The notes under the pieces were generated by a model, which worked only from the letters and a program-made list of their open reading frames with translations, was not told where the DNA came from and ran no database searches. From Streptomyces sp. HUAS CB01 (GTDB taxonomy: Bacteria > Actinomycetota > Actinomycetes > Streptomycetales > Streptomycetaceae), in the NCBI RefSeq assembly GCF_030406905.1, contig NZ_CP129137.1, positions 2,235,001 through 2,299,000 of the forward strand: a DNA stretch of 64,000 nucleotides, read 5' to 3'. The position numbers were made by a program, and so were the translations under genes. Each line of letters begins with the position of its first letter. Position 1 is the stretch's first letter. Below are positions 1-8,200 of this stretch, piece after piece.

Positions 1-94
1 TGAGCTTGGTGCTCGGGTCGATGCCCCGGGAGGTGAGGATGTGCGCCAGTCGGCGGGCGATGCCTCCGACGGGCTGGGCGTCGTAGTCGCGCAT
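1..94 (-). CDS. Partial hypothetical protein of an integrated element (5' end only)
   Basis: The first 31 codons of a minus-strand gene, beginning MRDYDAQPVGGIARRLAHIL, run off the left edge of the window. The start ATG (94-92) overlaps the stop codon of the upstream replication-initiator-like gene by one base (TGATG), so translation is probably coupled. I do not recognise the family from this fragment. Its position just downstream of an initiator-like gene suggests a small replication or maintenance protein of an integrated plasmid or prophage, but that is inference. Confidence 0.5.
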   Translation of the reverse strand, partial: MRDYDAQPVGGIARRLAHILTSRGIDPSTKL

Positions 95-1035
95 CACAGC
101 TCCTCGGCGTAGGCGGCGGCAGGGTCGGCGGGATTGGCCCAGGCCCGGTGACCCGGCACGCTAGGCCGGGATTCCGGCCGGACCAAACCGGCGCGGGTGG
201 CGTTCATGGCTTCGTGGACGAGGCTCGGCAGAGTGCTGGGGTGCAGGCCCTTGGCGCGGTGGAGGGCCAGCCCGGCGCGGATGTGGCCGGAGTCGATGCC
301 CTCCGCGAGGAGTTTCGTCGTCTCGCGCCCGAGGTGACCGAGGACTCCGCTGGGCGGGCGGTGTACGCAGGCGGCTGCGTACTCGGCGATGAGCTGCTGA
401 GCAGAGGCGGTCTCCGGTGCGTGGGCGCTCGCGCCCCCCGAAGGGGAAGAAGTTCCTAGATCCAGGTTCCTAGGTCCAAGATCCAGGGGGTGAGGGCTCA
501 CTGCGGGTTCAGCGCTTCCTCCGTGAGTGCTCAGTGAGGACTCACTGAATGCCTCGCGACCTGCGGTTTCGTGCGGTCCGGAGGATTCAGCGGGGATTCG
601 TGCGTCCTCAGTGAGTCCTCCGTGAGCCTTCACTGAAGACTCCGGGACGTCTCCGTGAGTTTGCTGCGCATCCGGCTTCGGCTTCGCGGCGGCGTGCTTC
701 GGACACGCGGGGAGCCGGCTGCGGCTCGCGCGGTTGATCTTCTGGTGCCGGTACCAGGTGACGATGTGCAGGTACCGCTTGCCTTCGTCGTCCTCGTAGC
801 GGCAGATCAGGTTGGCGGCGGCGAGTTGGATCAGGTCGTCCTCGACGTCGACCGGCGTACGCCCGCCCCGGACGGCCCAGAGCTCTCCACAGAGCGCGGC
901 GGGCTGGTCACGGAGGCGTCCGTGGTCGTCGGCGCGGCTGATCAGCCCGAAGAAGGTGCGCTCCGCATAGACGCTCACCTGCGCCAGGGACTCGGACGTG
1001 AAGGCTTCGGGCTTGAAGGTTCGGATCCTCGCCAC
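94..1035 (-). CDS. Replication-initiator-like winged-helix protein of an integrative element
   Basis: This 313-residue protein starts at GTG, 2 bp after the upstream gene. Its N-terminal ~110 residues (MARIRTFKPEAF near the start, then a segment with FFGLISRADDHGRLRDQP and LWAVR) have the look of the DNA-binding replisome-organiser domains common in actinophage and ICE replication modules. Residues ~110-210 are low-complexity, rich in Ser, His and Gly, and encoded by short DNA repeats. The C-terminal ~100 residues are helical and end AAAYAEEL. A DNA-repeat cluster inside the initiator gene recalls lambda O, where the origin lies within the gene. The family assignment comes from sequence character only. 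A helicase-loader or HTH regulator role is the main alternative. Confidence 0.55.
   Translation of the reverse strand: MARIRTFKPEAFTSESLAQVSVYAERTFFGLISRADDHGRLRDQPAALCGELWAVRGGRTPVDVEDDLIQLAAANLICRYEDDEGKRYLHIVTWYRHQKINRASRSRLPACPKHAAAKPKPDAQQTHGDVPESSVKAHGGLTEDARIPAESSGPHETAGREAFSESSLSTHGGSAEPAVSPHPLDLGPRNLDLGTSSPSGGASAHAPETASAQQLIAEYAAACVHRPPSGVLGHLGRETTKLLAEGIDSGHIRAGLALHRAKGLHPSTLPSLVHEAMNATRAGLVRPESRPSVPGHRAWANPADPAAAYAEEL
453..660. repeat. Iteron-like repeat cluster inside the initiator-like gene
   Basis: Two adjacent 14-bp units, TTCCTAGATCCAGG (453-466) and TTCCTAGGTCCAAG (467-480), are followed by a partial third unit (ATCCAGGG). Further on, the 9-mer CTC(C/A)GTGAG recurs near 519, 530, 606, 617 and 651, with the related CACTGA at ~543 and ~631. 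The repeats encode the low-complexity middle of the protein. Such a cluster inside an initiator gene is compatible with a replication origin, although it could simply be repeat-driven low complexity. Confidence 0.5.
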
Positions 1036-1037
1036 GG

Positions 1038-1397
1038 TCAGCGCCTCCCGTCCGCGACCGCGTACGCCTCGGCTGCGGGACGCAGGACACCGTTGGTGAG
1101 GTCGAGGTCGTATGCCTCGTTCCAGTTCACATCGGGGTGGGTGCGCATCACCCAGCGTGCGGCCGTCAGGCCCTGGGCCCGGTTGAGGGCGACAGGGCGC
1201 CCCTGTTCGTCGTAAGCGCGGGTATGGGGGCTGGGCCAGGTCCGCTCGGGTTCACGCTGCGAGACGCGGATGGTGCGAGCACCGGGCACCATGTCCGCGA
1301 GGAGGGTGGCCAGGCGACGCCGGCGGGATCCGTTGGCAGGGTCGGTGACCTGGACGGGCTGGGCGGTGTGTGCCCTTCCGTTCCGGGACTCGGGCAT
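1038..1397 (-). CDS. Hypothetical protein upstream of initiator-like gene
   Basis: This encodes 119 residues from ATG 1397-1395, which has a GAGGA ribosome-binding site 8 nt upstream (1406-1410). An upstream in-frame GTG at 1412 overlaps that ribosome-binding site and is a poorer start. The protein is basic and contains a segment reading WPSPHTRAYDEQGRPVALNR followed by an aromatic stretch near DVNWNEAYDLDL. It ends 2 bp before the initiator-like gene, so the two are co-transcribed. I do not recognise the family. Excisionase and regulator are possible roles for a small gene in this position, but no HTH is obvious. Confidence 0.5.
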   Translation of the reverse strand: MPESRNGRAHTAQPVQVTDPANGSRRRRLATLLADMVPGARTIRVSQREPERTWPSPHTRAYDEQGRPVALNRAQGLTAARWVMRTHPDVNWNEAYDLDLTNGVLRPAAEAYAVADGRR

Positions 1398-2060
1398 GCG
1401 AGAATTCCTCACTCGTAGGTGAAGTGGGACGGCCGTTCTCGTCGAAAAGGTCAGCCGACCCGCTCCAGTTATGGATCCGCCCCCTTCGGGTGGCGGGCTC
1501 GGCGTCCGGAAGCGGCTAACTTCTGGGCGCCGGTTTCATTTCCCCTCGAGGAAGCGCGTCCGTGGCGCTTGGGGTGGTTCCTACTTCCCTCCCACGTGTT
1601 GACCTGACGTCGGCGTTTCCCGCCGAGGGACCAGCAACATATGCAGACGGCGGTCAACACTCCAGCTGGCAGCGGGTGCTGAGCCGATTCGACGCCAACT
1701 CGACATATGCCGCTAGGTCGGTGGGCGGTGGCGACTCACGGCCCGCCCGGACACTGCACCCCCGCTCGGCGTCCAAGCTGCCGAAGAGGGCTCCGTGTCT
1801 CTCCGGGCCGAAGCCGAGCACTTCCCAAAGCCCGAGAGGCGAGTCCCGCCACCAATCCGTTCTGAGAGTTCTCCGCGCACTGGATGTCGCAGGGGACTCC
1901 GATCTCTCCCTCCCGCGACCCAGAGCCGTGGAAGGGTTCGAAAACGAAGATCGAGCAAGCGTGCAACGCCGCCCGCTCTTCGCTAAGCTGAAACTATTCC
2001 CGACCGAAGAAAAAGTCAACGCACTGGATCGACTCCAGTTTGCACAAAAAACGAGGTCCG
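1398..2060. other. Intergenic control region between divergent element genes
   Basis: This 660-bp stretch separates the leftward replication genes from the rightward EspR-like regulator and contains no convincing gene. It is AT-richer in places than its surroundings (around 1630-1720 and 1940-2050), as expected for divergent promoters. A TTGACC hexamer lies at about 1599. Open frames on both strands here have atypical composition and no ribosome-binding sites. Confidence 0.6.
2023..2039. promoter_or_regulatory. Inverted repeat upstream of the EspR-like regulator (candidate operator)
   Basis: ACTGGA (2023-2028) and TCCAGT (2034-2039) are perfect 6-bp arms around a 5-bp spacer, ending 21 bp before the regulator's ATG. 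The placement fits an autoregulatory operator of the adjacent HTH protein. Half-site-like TCCAG sequences also occur near 1465 and 1663. Confidence 0.4.
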
Positions 2061-2963
2061 ATGCCTGCTCGTCACTTCGACCGAGGTCGACTGCGCTCGG
2101 TACGGCGAGCCGCCGAGATCTACCAGGTTGCCGTTGGCGAGGCGCTGGGAGTGTCCGACTCGGCGGTCGCCGGCTGGGAGACCGGCGCGCAGACTCCCGA
2201 TCCGGAGAAACTGCCCGCGCTGGCGCGCGCGCTTGGACGGGACGTAGACGACCTGTTCCCGCGGTCTGGGCCGCCCGATCTGACTGACCTGCGCTGCGAT
2301 GCCGGCTACTACCAGTACGAGACGGCTGAGCTGATCGGAACCAAGAGCGCCGGACCAGTAGCGGCGGCCGAACGCGGAGAGCGACGTCTCAAGGACAAGT
2401 ACGTCCCGGCCTTGGCGGCGGCGTACGGGGTCAGCCCGGAGGAGCTGCGGCGAGCGGAGGCCCGGTCGATCGCCAAGGCGCAGGGTGTGCAGGTTGACGA
2501 ACCCGCACCGTCGGGAACCGGGAGCGCCTCGGCCCTCGGCACCCCTCCCGAATCGCTGGCCGAGAAGATCACCCTGCTCCTGAACAGCTCGTATCCCGGC
2601 CCCCAGGGGCCCCCCTCGGATGCGGAGATGGCGAACGCGGTGAACGCTCACGCCGGAGCGCAGATCATCACCGAGGAAGGCTTCCGGGATCTCCGTACAG
2701 GCATCACCGGGACCGCGTCGCCGGCGGTGCTGGACGCGCTCTCAGCCGTCGTGGGCGTCTCGCGGATGTACTTCGAGCCAGACGCCGCCGTGGCTGCTCA
2801 GGTCTATGAGGGTCTTCAACTCCTCGCAGCCGCGAAGAAGGGGGCCGTGGGCCGGGTGAGGGCTCGGGGGCTGGGCTCTCAGGGGCTGTCACCGAAGGCG
2901 ATGGCTCTGGTGAACGAGTTGGTGGCGGAGCTTGAGGAGAAGGAAGCGGACGCCGGCGAGTAA
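2061..2963 (+). CDS. EspR-like double-HTH (XRE) transcriptional regulator
   Basis: This is 300 residues from ATG 2061, with GAGG 4 nt upstream. An upstream TTG at 2040 would add seven residues without a good site. The N-terminal part holds two XRE-type helix-turn-helix segments: VGEALGVSDSAVAGWETG (residues ~25-42), and a second around YQYETAELIG with YGVSPEELRRAEARS. The C-terminal ~130 residues, starting ESLAEKITLLLNSSYP, resemble the mycobacterial ESX-1 regulator EspR in layout: LNxxYP, an LRTG turn and a helical dimerisation tail ending LVAELEEKEA. It probably represses the element's divergent replication genes through the palindrome just upstream. The gene is followed by a strong hairpin terminator. 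Confidence 0.75.
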   Translation: MPARHFDRGRLRSVRRAAEIYQVAVGEALGVSDSAVAGWETGAQTPDPEKLPALARALGRDVDDLFPRSGPPDLTDLRCDAGYYQYETAELIGTKSAGPVAAAERGERRLKDKYVPALAAAYGVSPEELRRAEARSIAKAQGVQVDEPAPSGTGSASALGTPPESLAEKITLLLNSSYPGPQGPPSDAEMANAVNAHAGAQIITEEGFRDLRTGITGTASPAVLDALSAVVGVSRMYFEPDAAVAAQVYEGLQLLAAAKKGAVGRVRARGLGSQGLSPKAMALVNELVAELEEKEADAGE

Positions 2964-2968
2964 GCGCC

Positions 2969-2994
2969 TGCCCGCAGCTCCTGCGCTGCGGGCA
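2969..2994. terminator. Bidirectional hairpin terminator
   Basis: Perfect 9-bp arms, TGCCCGCAG (2969-2977) and CTGCGGGCA (2986-2994), enclose an 8-nt loop. It sits between the stop of the EspR-like gene and the convergent stop of the amidohydrolase. Confidence 0.75.
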
Positions 2995-3005
2995 TCACGG
3001 CGTGG

Positions 3006-4202
3006 CTAGTCGTGCTCCGGCGTCTTGCCCGGCTCGCGTAGGCGCCCCTCGGCGACGACGGCCTGGACCGCCTTCAGAACGCCGAGGTCTTCGAGGGGGT
3101 CTCCGTCGACCACCAGCAGGTCCGCGCGGAACCCCGGAGCGATCCGGCCTGTCGTCCCGCCCAGTCCGAGCGCATCGGCCGCGTCGGCAGTCGCCATGTC
3201 GAGGATCCTGCCGTTCGGCAGCCCGAGGTGCGCGTAGAACGACAGGGCGGGCACCAGTCCGTCGAACCCTGTGCGCTGGACTCCCGCGTCGGTTCCTACG
3301 ATGAGCTTGGCTCCGGCCTCCGCCATCTGCCGTACGAGGTCGAACATGGCCGCCGCCCGCTCCTCGCCGAAGAAGCGGGGGAGCATCTGCCAGTGGGGAC
3401 TCACAGCCGGGCAGACCGCGATGCCCCGGTCGATGATCTGCTTCAGGACGTCCTGCCGCAGGTCGAAGCCGTCGCTCGTCATCCACGTACAGTGCTCGAT
3501 CGTGTCCACCCCGGCCTCGACGGCCGCGGTGATGCCGTCCGTACCGTGCGCGTGGGCGGCCACCGGCAGGCCGGCCTGGTGGGCCTCGTCCACCAGAGCC
3601 TGGAGTTCTTCCGGGGAGAACTGGCTCTGCCAGCTCTTCGGCCCGCCCTTGGTCAGACCGCCTCCGGTCACCATCGCCTTGATCACGGTGGCGCCCGCCT
3701 CCACGTTACGCCGTACGAGGTCGCGGACCTCGGCTTCCCCGGTGACCTCACCGCCGAGGAAGTGGCAGTGGCCTCCAGGCGGGGTCGCGGGTGTGCCGGC
3801 GGAGACGATCCGGGGACCGGTAGTGCTGCCGCTGGCGATCTCCGCGTCCAGCTGGAGGGTGAGGCCGTTGCGGTCTCCCAGGTCACGCACCGTCGTCACG
3901 CCGCTGGAGAGAAGCTGTTCCGCGCGGCGGCGCATGTCCTTCAGCAGGGTCTCGTCGCTCGACTCGTGGAGCGTGGCCACCGGGTCCGCGCCGCCGTCGA
4001 ACACCAGGTGCACGTGTGCATCGATGAGACCGGGCACCACCGTGCCCTCGGGGAACGCGAGGTGCGTACTGTCCGAGCCGACCCGCTCCGCGATCTGCGA
4101 GCGTGGCCCAACCGCCGTGATCGAGTCGCCTTCGACGAGGACTGCGCCATCGTCCAGATACGTTCCAGGGCCCACGAGGACTCGGCGGGCGGTGATCAGC
4201 AT
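3006..4202 (-). CDS. Amidohydrolase-superfamily metal-dependent hydrolase
   Basis: The 398-residue cytoplasmic protein has the canonical TIM-barrel amidohydrolase metal ligands: HxH in GLIDAHVHL (near residue 63), a probable carbamylated Lys in ATVIKAMVTGGG, His in AAHAHG and TIEHCTW, and Asp in IVGTDAG. The C-terminus (GFRADLLVVDGDPLEDL) is the usual imidazolonepropionase/prolidase-like beta-sandwich return. Family members cleave amide or dipeptide bonds; the substrate cannot be told from sequence. ATG 4202 has AAGGAGG 5 nt upstream. The gene lies 24 bp after the MAB_1171c-type gene and is probably the third gene of that operon. Confidence 0.85.
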   Translation of the reverse strand: MLITARRVLVGPGTYLDDGAVLVEGDSITAVGPRSQIAERVGSDSTHLAFPEGTVVPGLIDAHVHLVFDGGADPVATLHESSDETLLKDMRRRAEQLLSSGVTTVRDLGDRNGLTLQLDAEIASGSTTGPRIVSAGTPATPPGGHCHFLGGEVTGEAEVRDLVRRNVEAGATVIKAMVTGGGLTKGGPKSWQSQFSPEELQALVDEAHQAGLPVAAHAHGTDGITAAVEAGVDTIEHCTWMTSDGFDLRQDVLKQIIDRGIAVCPAVSPHWQMLPRFFGEERAAAMFDLVRQMAEAGAKLIVGTDAGVQRTGFDGLVPALSFYAHLGLPNGRILDMATADAADALGLGGTTGRIAPGFRADLLVVDGDPLEDLGVLKAVQAVVAEGRLREPGKTPEHD

Positions 4203-4226
4203 CTCGGCCTCCTTGATCGTCGACGG

Positions 4227-5342
4227 TCAGGCGGACAGGCGCAGCGCGTCCGATACCGCGATCAGCTGACGCACGTCCGCGTCCCGGTCATCAGCCTGGG
4301 GCATTGCCAGGGGTACGGCCTGGCGCGCCGGACGGGCGTCCATCCCGATCGTGGTCACGGCTCGGCGAAGGCGGTCCGCCAGCACGGCAGGGGGGAGGGA
4401 GAGGACTTCGGCGTCCTCACCCTCGCGAGCCAGATACGGGCTGATATCAACCAGCCCGTCCCGGCATTCCACTATCCGCCGGTGGTAGCGCCGGTGCACG
4501 CCACGCGCCCTCCAACGATCCCAAAGAGCCGCAGAAGCCGGCCGCAGCACATTCTCGGGGTACGCGTCGGTGAGCAGCTGCCACAGCGGGGCCAGGCGTC
4601 GGTGGTCACGGCGTCGCCGCAGCCAGAGCCGCGCCGAGGTGACCCTCGCGCGGGCCCCCGCATAGGTGACACCGGCGACGAAGAGCAGGATGGACACGAC
4701 GAGGAACACCGCGACGCCGGCCATGAGCGGCTGCGGGACGGTCCCGCCACTCCAACGGACGGCCACGAAGACCGCGCGGACCGCGCAGGCCACCGCCATC
4801 GCGCTCAGCCCCACGGCGGCCATCCACAATCCCGTCGCGTGCGGGCGACGCGACATGCGGGCGTACTGGCGGGTCCACCGACCGGTGACCCCGAGGGCGT
4901 ACATGAGGTACAGGCCGGTGACGCCGTAGAAGAAGGCGATCTGCGGGATCGTCATGTCCGCCGTACTGAAGGAACCGGCGAAGACGTCATGGGGAACCGT
5001 CTCCGCGGCCACGACGATGGCCACGGCCACCAGCGCGACGACGACGGCCTCTCGTCGGGCCCGTCGACGGGCGGTCGGCCCGTCGGCGGAGTACAGGTAA
5101 AAGCACATCAGGAAGTAGACCGTCAGCAGGAGCAGCACGTTCTGCACGAGCTTCGCCGTGCCGTGCCCGGCCACGGTGTCGACGCCCGAAGCACCACCCG
5201 GCATGGCCAAGGGGTAGGACAGCAGGGCGGTGAGCAGGCACAGGGTGACGGAACGCAGCGGCGCGTCCTGCGGGGCCCGCGACCACTGGTAGAGCTTCCA
5301 CGCCACGGCAGCGGCGAGGCCCAGGAGGATCAGTTCGGTCAT
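4227..5342 (-). CDS. MAB_1171c-type integral membrane protein (DUF6545-like)
   Basis: The 371-residue protein has about seven N-terminal membrane helices (residues ~1-250), followed by an ~120-residue cytoplasmic domain containing LAPLWQLLTDAYPENVLR. That motif characterises the actinobacterial MAB_1171c family, annotated as putative transporters and usually found next to ImmA/IrrE-type peptidases. Function is unknown. The start lies 3 bp after the stop of the peptidase gene, so the two are translationally coupled. Pairing a membrane protein with an intracellular HExxH peptidase suggests a signalling or toxin-like module, which is inference. Confidence 0.8.
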   Translation of the reverse strand: MTELILLGLAAAVAWKLYQWSRAPQDAPLRSVTLCLLTALLSYPLAMPGGASGVDTVAGHGTAKLVQNVLLLLTVYFLMCFYLYSADGPTARRRARREAVVVALVAVAIVVAAETVPHDVFAGSFSTADMTIPQIAFFYGVTGLYLMYALGVTGRWTRQYARMSRRPHATGLWMAAVGLSAMAVACAVRAVFVAVRWSGGTVPQPLMAGVAVFLVVSILLFVAGVTYAGARARVTSARLWLRRRRDHRRLAPLWQLLTDAYPENVLRPASAALWDRWRARGVHRRYHRRIVECRDGLVDISPYLAREGEDAEVLSLPPAVLADRLRRAVTTIGMDARPARQAVPLAMPQADDRDADVRQLIAVSDALRLSA

Positions 5343-5345
5343 GGG

Positions 5346-5987
5346 TTACAGCCATCCTCGTCGGTCGCCGAGGGCCGCCTGTACTCGCTGCACCGTGGGG
5401 TCCTCCGTCATCGGGGCGACATGGTCAAGCACCGACGACCACTCCAGGATGATCGTGGCCGCCAGCTCGACGGCGCACTCCTCCCCGTCGTCGTACGAGC
5501 ATCGGCGGGCCACACGCCGGATCAGCGCGGGATCGAGCACCGGGATCATCGTGGCCCAGCCCTCGACGAAGTCGTCCGGAGCTTCCTGCTCCTCCTCGGC
5601 CTGCTCGTCCTCCGCCACGATGATGTGGAACACCTCGTGCAGGATGATGTGATCCTGATGCAGGGGGGTCGTTTCCTGCTGGTAGAGCACCACGTCCATC
5701 TGAGGCGTGTCGACCCACAGCCCCGACGGTCCGGGCTTCTCCAGCGGAAAGGGCCGCAGGACAATCGGCCGTCCTCGCCTCTCGCCGAGCGCCCGGCACA
5801 GCTCCTTCACGTCCAGCGGCGGCTGAACGCCGAGGTCACGAAGCTCGTGACGCAGCCGACGGTGCAGGTCTCGCTCCACCGTCCGCTTCTGCGCGGTACG
5901 CCACCGCCCCAAGCGCCGACGGCTCAGTCCGCCCTGCACAGGCACCTTGTGTTCAGCCGCGCCGCGGTCAGTTCTTCCCGGCCACAT
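5346..5987 (-). CDS. ImmA/IrrE-type zinc metallopeptidase
   Basis: This is 213 residues from ATG 5987, which has AGGGG 8 nt upstream. The frame stays open to 6173, but that extension lacks a ribosome-binding site. The zinc motif HEVFH (HExxH) lies mid-protein in HIILHEVFHIIVAE, with a downstream acidic stretch and WATMIP that fit the IrrE/ImmA fold. No fused HTH is present. Relatives cleave repressors or act as toxins within operons with MAB_1171c-type membrane proteins, as here. Proteolysis of a regulator is the family expectation. The target is unknown. Confidence 0.8.
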   Translation of the reverse strand: MWPGRTDRGAAEHKVPVQGGLSRRRLGRWRTAQKRTVERDLHRRLRHELRDLGVQPPLDVKELCRALGERRGRPIVLRPFPLEKPGPSGLWVDTPQMDVVLYQQETTPLHQDHIILHEVFHIIVAEDEQAEEEQEAPDDFVEGWATMIPVLDPALIRRVARRCSYDDGEECAVELAATIILEWSSVLDHVAPMTEDPTVQRVQAALGDRRGWL

Positions 5988-6579
5988 GAGTAAATCCCCT
6001 TCGCACCAGCCGTGGATTGCTCCGACACGAAGCCGGGCGACGGCCGCGCCCGTTCCGACCATGTCCAGTCCCGCTGCACGGCGCAGCCGAAAGTGATCAC
6101 GGGTATCGAGGGCAGTACGTCGATCCAGGCCGCGAAGGACCTGATCCGTGAACCACAACGGGCGCGCGCCCAAGAGTCCTCAGACATCGAAGTCACTGAC
6201 GCGAACGAGCAATGACACGACACAAAGCATCCCGGGCAGGCTCTGGGGACTTCATCGGACACTACGCGAAGCCGCATCAAGATCCGACTGGAAAGCACCT
6301 ACCGGGTCGCAGCAGCATCGAAGCACCAAATCACACTAAATCAGCACACCTACTTGTAGATCATGCTTTTGAGCTGGCAGTTCTCACGAACGATGTGGCC
6401 ATGCCAAGCGCCTCAAGAGGGGTTGCCTTCGTTACCGATCCGAGACGCTTTCATCGCGAGCAATTGCACCGAATCGGCACATCCAGCACCGAAAAGCCCC
6501 ACCTCTCATAAGGGAGGAGGGGTGTGGCCAGGGCCACTTTCGGACAGTCAGGACATCACTCGCGATTAGGCTTCCAGGC
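5988..6579. other. AT-richer intergenic region with a hairpin
   Basis: About 590 bp without a supported gene. GC is noticeably lower around 6200-6480 than in flanking genes. A hairpin CCCCACCTC / GAGGAGGGG (6499-6524, one mismatch) may act as a terminator or as part of the leader of the following pseudogene. The leftward promoter of the ImmA operon should lie at the left end of the region, but no clear -35/-10 pair stands out. Confidence 0.5.
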
Positions 6580-7020
6580 ATGCACGCCGAAATACACCGC
6601 AGAGGAACTGACTACCTGGAGTTCTGGAATGAGTACCACCTGTGCACTCTGACCACACTCCGCCCAGATGGCCGTCCACATGTCGTGCCTGTTGGGGTCA
6701 CCGTGGACGCCGCCGCCGGCATCGCGCGGGTTATCACCCGCAAATAGAGTAGGAAAGTCGCCAACGTACAGGCGGCGCTTCCCGGCCAAGCACGCGCCGC
6801 CGTCTGCCAGGTGGACGGAGGGCGTTGGGCGACGCTGGAAGGCACGGCTGAAGTGCGCACGGACGCAGCCGCAGTGGCCGACGCTGTCGCTCGCTACGGA
6901 AAGCGATACGGGCGGACGCCAGCACCGGACCCGGAGCGGGTGGTCATCGAGATCGCGATCGACCGGGCCATGGGGCAGGCCGATGTGTCCACGCCCAAGG
7001 TCGCGAACGCCGCAGCCTAG
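6580..7020 (+). pseudogene. PPOX-family (F420/flavin-binding split-barrel) gene with in-frame TAG
   Basis: A continuous 146-codon frame from ATG 6580 matches the small PPOX family (pyridoxamine-phosphate-oxidase-like and F420-dependent proteins). TLRPDGRPHVVPVG is the FMN/F420-barrel signature, SRKVANV follows, and VVIEIAID lies near the C-terminus. Codon 56 (6745-6747) is TAG, directly after VITRK and before SRKVANV, which normally form one strand-loop. There is no frameshift, so one nonsense substitution separates this from an intact 146-residue enzyme. It is most simply a recent pseudogene. A sequencing error or stop readthrough are alternatives. Confidence 0.75.
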
Positions 7021-7088
7021 GGATCAAGCTGCTGTCTGAGCCGTTGTAGTCGTACGCGACGCGGATGTGGCCGAGGCAGCTCACTCCA

Positions 7089-7571
7089 TCAGGTCTGGCT
7101 GCCGCGAGTCGCCATCGGCCCAGAAGCCGCGGCCAGCACGACCCAGGCGGCTTTGTTCCCGCAGTCCGTCACATGGAACCCCCACTGCCCCTGAGCCAAC
7201 TCGTTCACGATGCGCAGGCCCCGTCCACGCTCGACGAGCAACCCGCTCGCCGCCTCGGCTGGTTCGGCGCCCGGCGACGACGTGGCACCGCAATAGAGGC
7301 CCGGGGGGAGCAGAGGATCCCCATCATGGATCTCGCAGATGTACCTTCCGGCGGCCGAGCGGACGTGCACCTCGTACGGGCCGCACGCGTGGTCGTGCGC
7401 GTTCGCCACGAGCTCCGAGACGGCCAGGACGCCGTCACTGATGACGTCCCCGGACAGCCCCAGGTCCTTGAGGACACGTCGCAGAACCGCGCGGGCTTCG
7501 CCGGTCGGGTTGATGGTGTTGTCGGTCCAGCGGTACACGAGGCCGAGAGCGGCGGACGGTGCGCTGATCAT
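7089..7571 (-). CDS. Anti-sigma-factor-type ATP-binding protein (HATPase_c_2)
   Basis: This is 160 residues from ATG 7571, with AGGAGG 11 nt upstream. The frame stays open to 7751 but without a better start. Histidine-kinase-like ATPase boxes are present without a DHp domain: SELVANAHDHA (N box), EIHDGDPLLPP (G1-like), and RGRGLRIVNELAQGQWG (G2). Streptomyces genomes carry many such RsbW/SpoIIAB-like solo ATPases that bind sigma factors or anti-anti-sigma factors. No partner gene lies adjacent. The N box carries N-A-H-D rather than N-A-I, as in many streptomycete paralogues. Confidence 0.8.
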   Translation of the reverse strand: MISAPSAALGLVYRWTDNTINPTGEARAVLRRVLKDLGLSGDVISDGVLAVSELVANAHDHACGPYEVHVRSAAGRYICEIHDGDPLLPPGLYCGATSSPGAEPAEAASGLLVERGRGLRIVNELAQGQWGFHVTDCGNKAAWVVLAAASGPMATRGSQT

Positions 7572-8148
7572 CGGGCGGCGGACCTCCTGTGGGTGACGTC
7601 GGTGGCCGTCTCCCGGGGCTGCGACGTGGTCACGGAAGTGCGTCAGGTACGCCGCCGAAAGGCGTACGGCCGCAGGACGCACCCCGGCTTCGGACGCGGC
7701 CCCGGGAGCATCGTGGCTCAAGCACCGCCCACAAGGCCGGTCGCGAGTCACGCACTCAACGATGGCCGCCGGTGCCCCCGAAGCTCATGGGCGTTTATGA
7801 GCGCAGGGCGGGCGAGCAACAGGCGCTCCAGCTCCAGCGAGGCCGCCGGTGAAGAGACTCTTTGAAATCGGCCAGAGCTGTTCTTCGTTCCCCACTCGGT
7901 TGCTATCGGCAACGATGGTCGGGGTCGCCCGCTCGTGCAGTGTGCGGGCCGTGCCGTCCGGTTGATGAGCTGATCGCGGCTGCTGATGTCGGGGCGGTCG
8001 AGTCGTAGATCACGGACCCGGATTCCTGGGAACCGCGGTTCTGGTGGCCGGCTGATGGTGCTGCATCTGCCGCCCGGGCTGTCGAGCCTGGAGCGGGAGG
8101 TGATGGTGCGGGAGCTGCTGGCCCGGACGACCCCGACCTGAGACGCTG
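7572..8148. other. Probable degraded region without an intact gene
   Basis: About 575 bp carrying overlapping frames on both strands but none with good start context and codon bias together. The plus-strand tail up to 8141 (LEREVMVRELLART then stop) looks like the C-terminal remnant of a gene whose 5' part is gone. I could not identify its parent. Confidence 0.35.
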
Positions 8149-8180
8149 CGAAGCCCGCCACCGCTGGGTGGCGGGCTTCG
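8149..8180. terminator. Strong hairpin terminator
   Basis: A 14-bp perfect stem (8149-8162 with 8167-8180, core GAAGCCCGCCACC) closes a GCTG tetraloop. It lies 20 bp beyond the stop of the leftward 84-residue gene and just after the plus-strand remnant, so it can serve both directions. Confidence 0.85.
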
Positions 8181-8200
8181 TCGTGTGCCGGCTGGGGTGC

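Noticed and set aside
3228..5993. A 921-codon plus-strand open frame opposite the amidohydrolase and MAB_1171c genes
   Set aside because: It is fully antisense to three well-supported genes, has no ribosome-binding site, and encodes His/Arg/Gly-rich sequence typical of a GC-driven shadow frame.
7748..8161. A 137-codon minus-strand frame beside the ATPase gene
   Set aside because: Atypical composition, no ribosome-binding site, and it runs through the strong terminator at 8149-8180.
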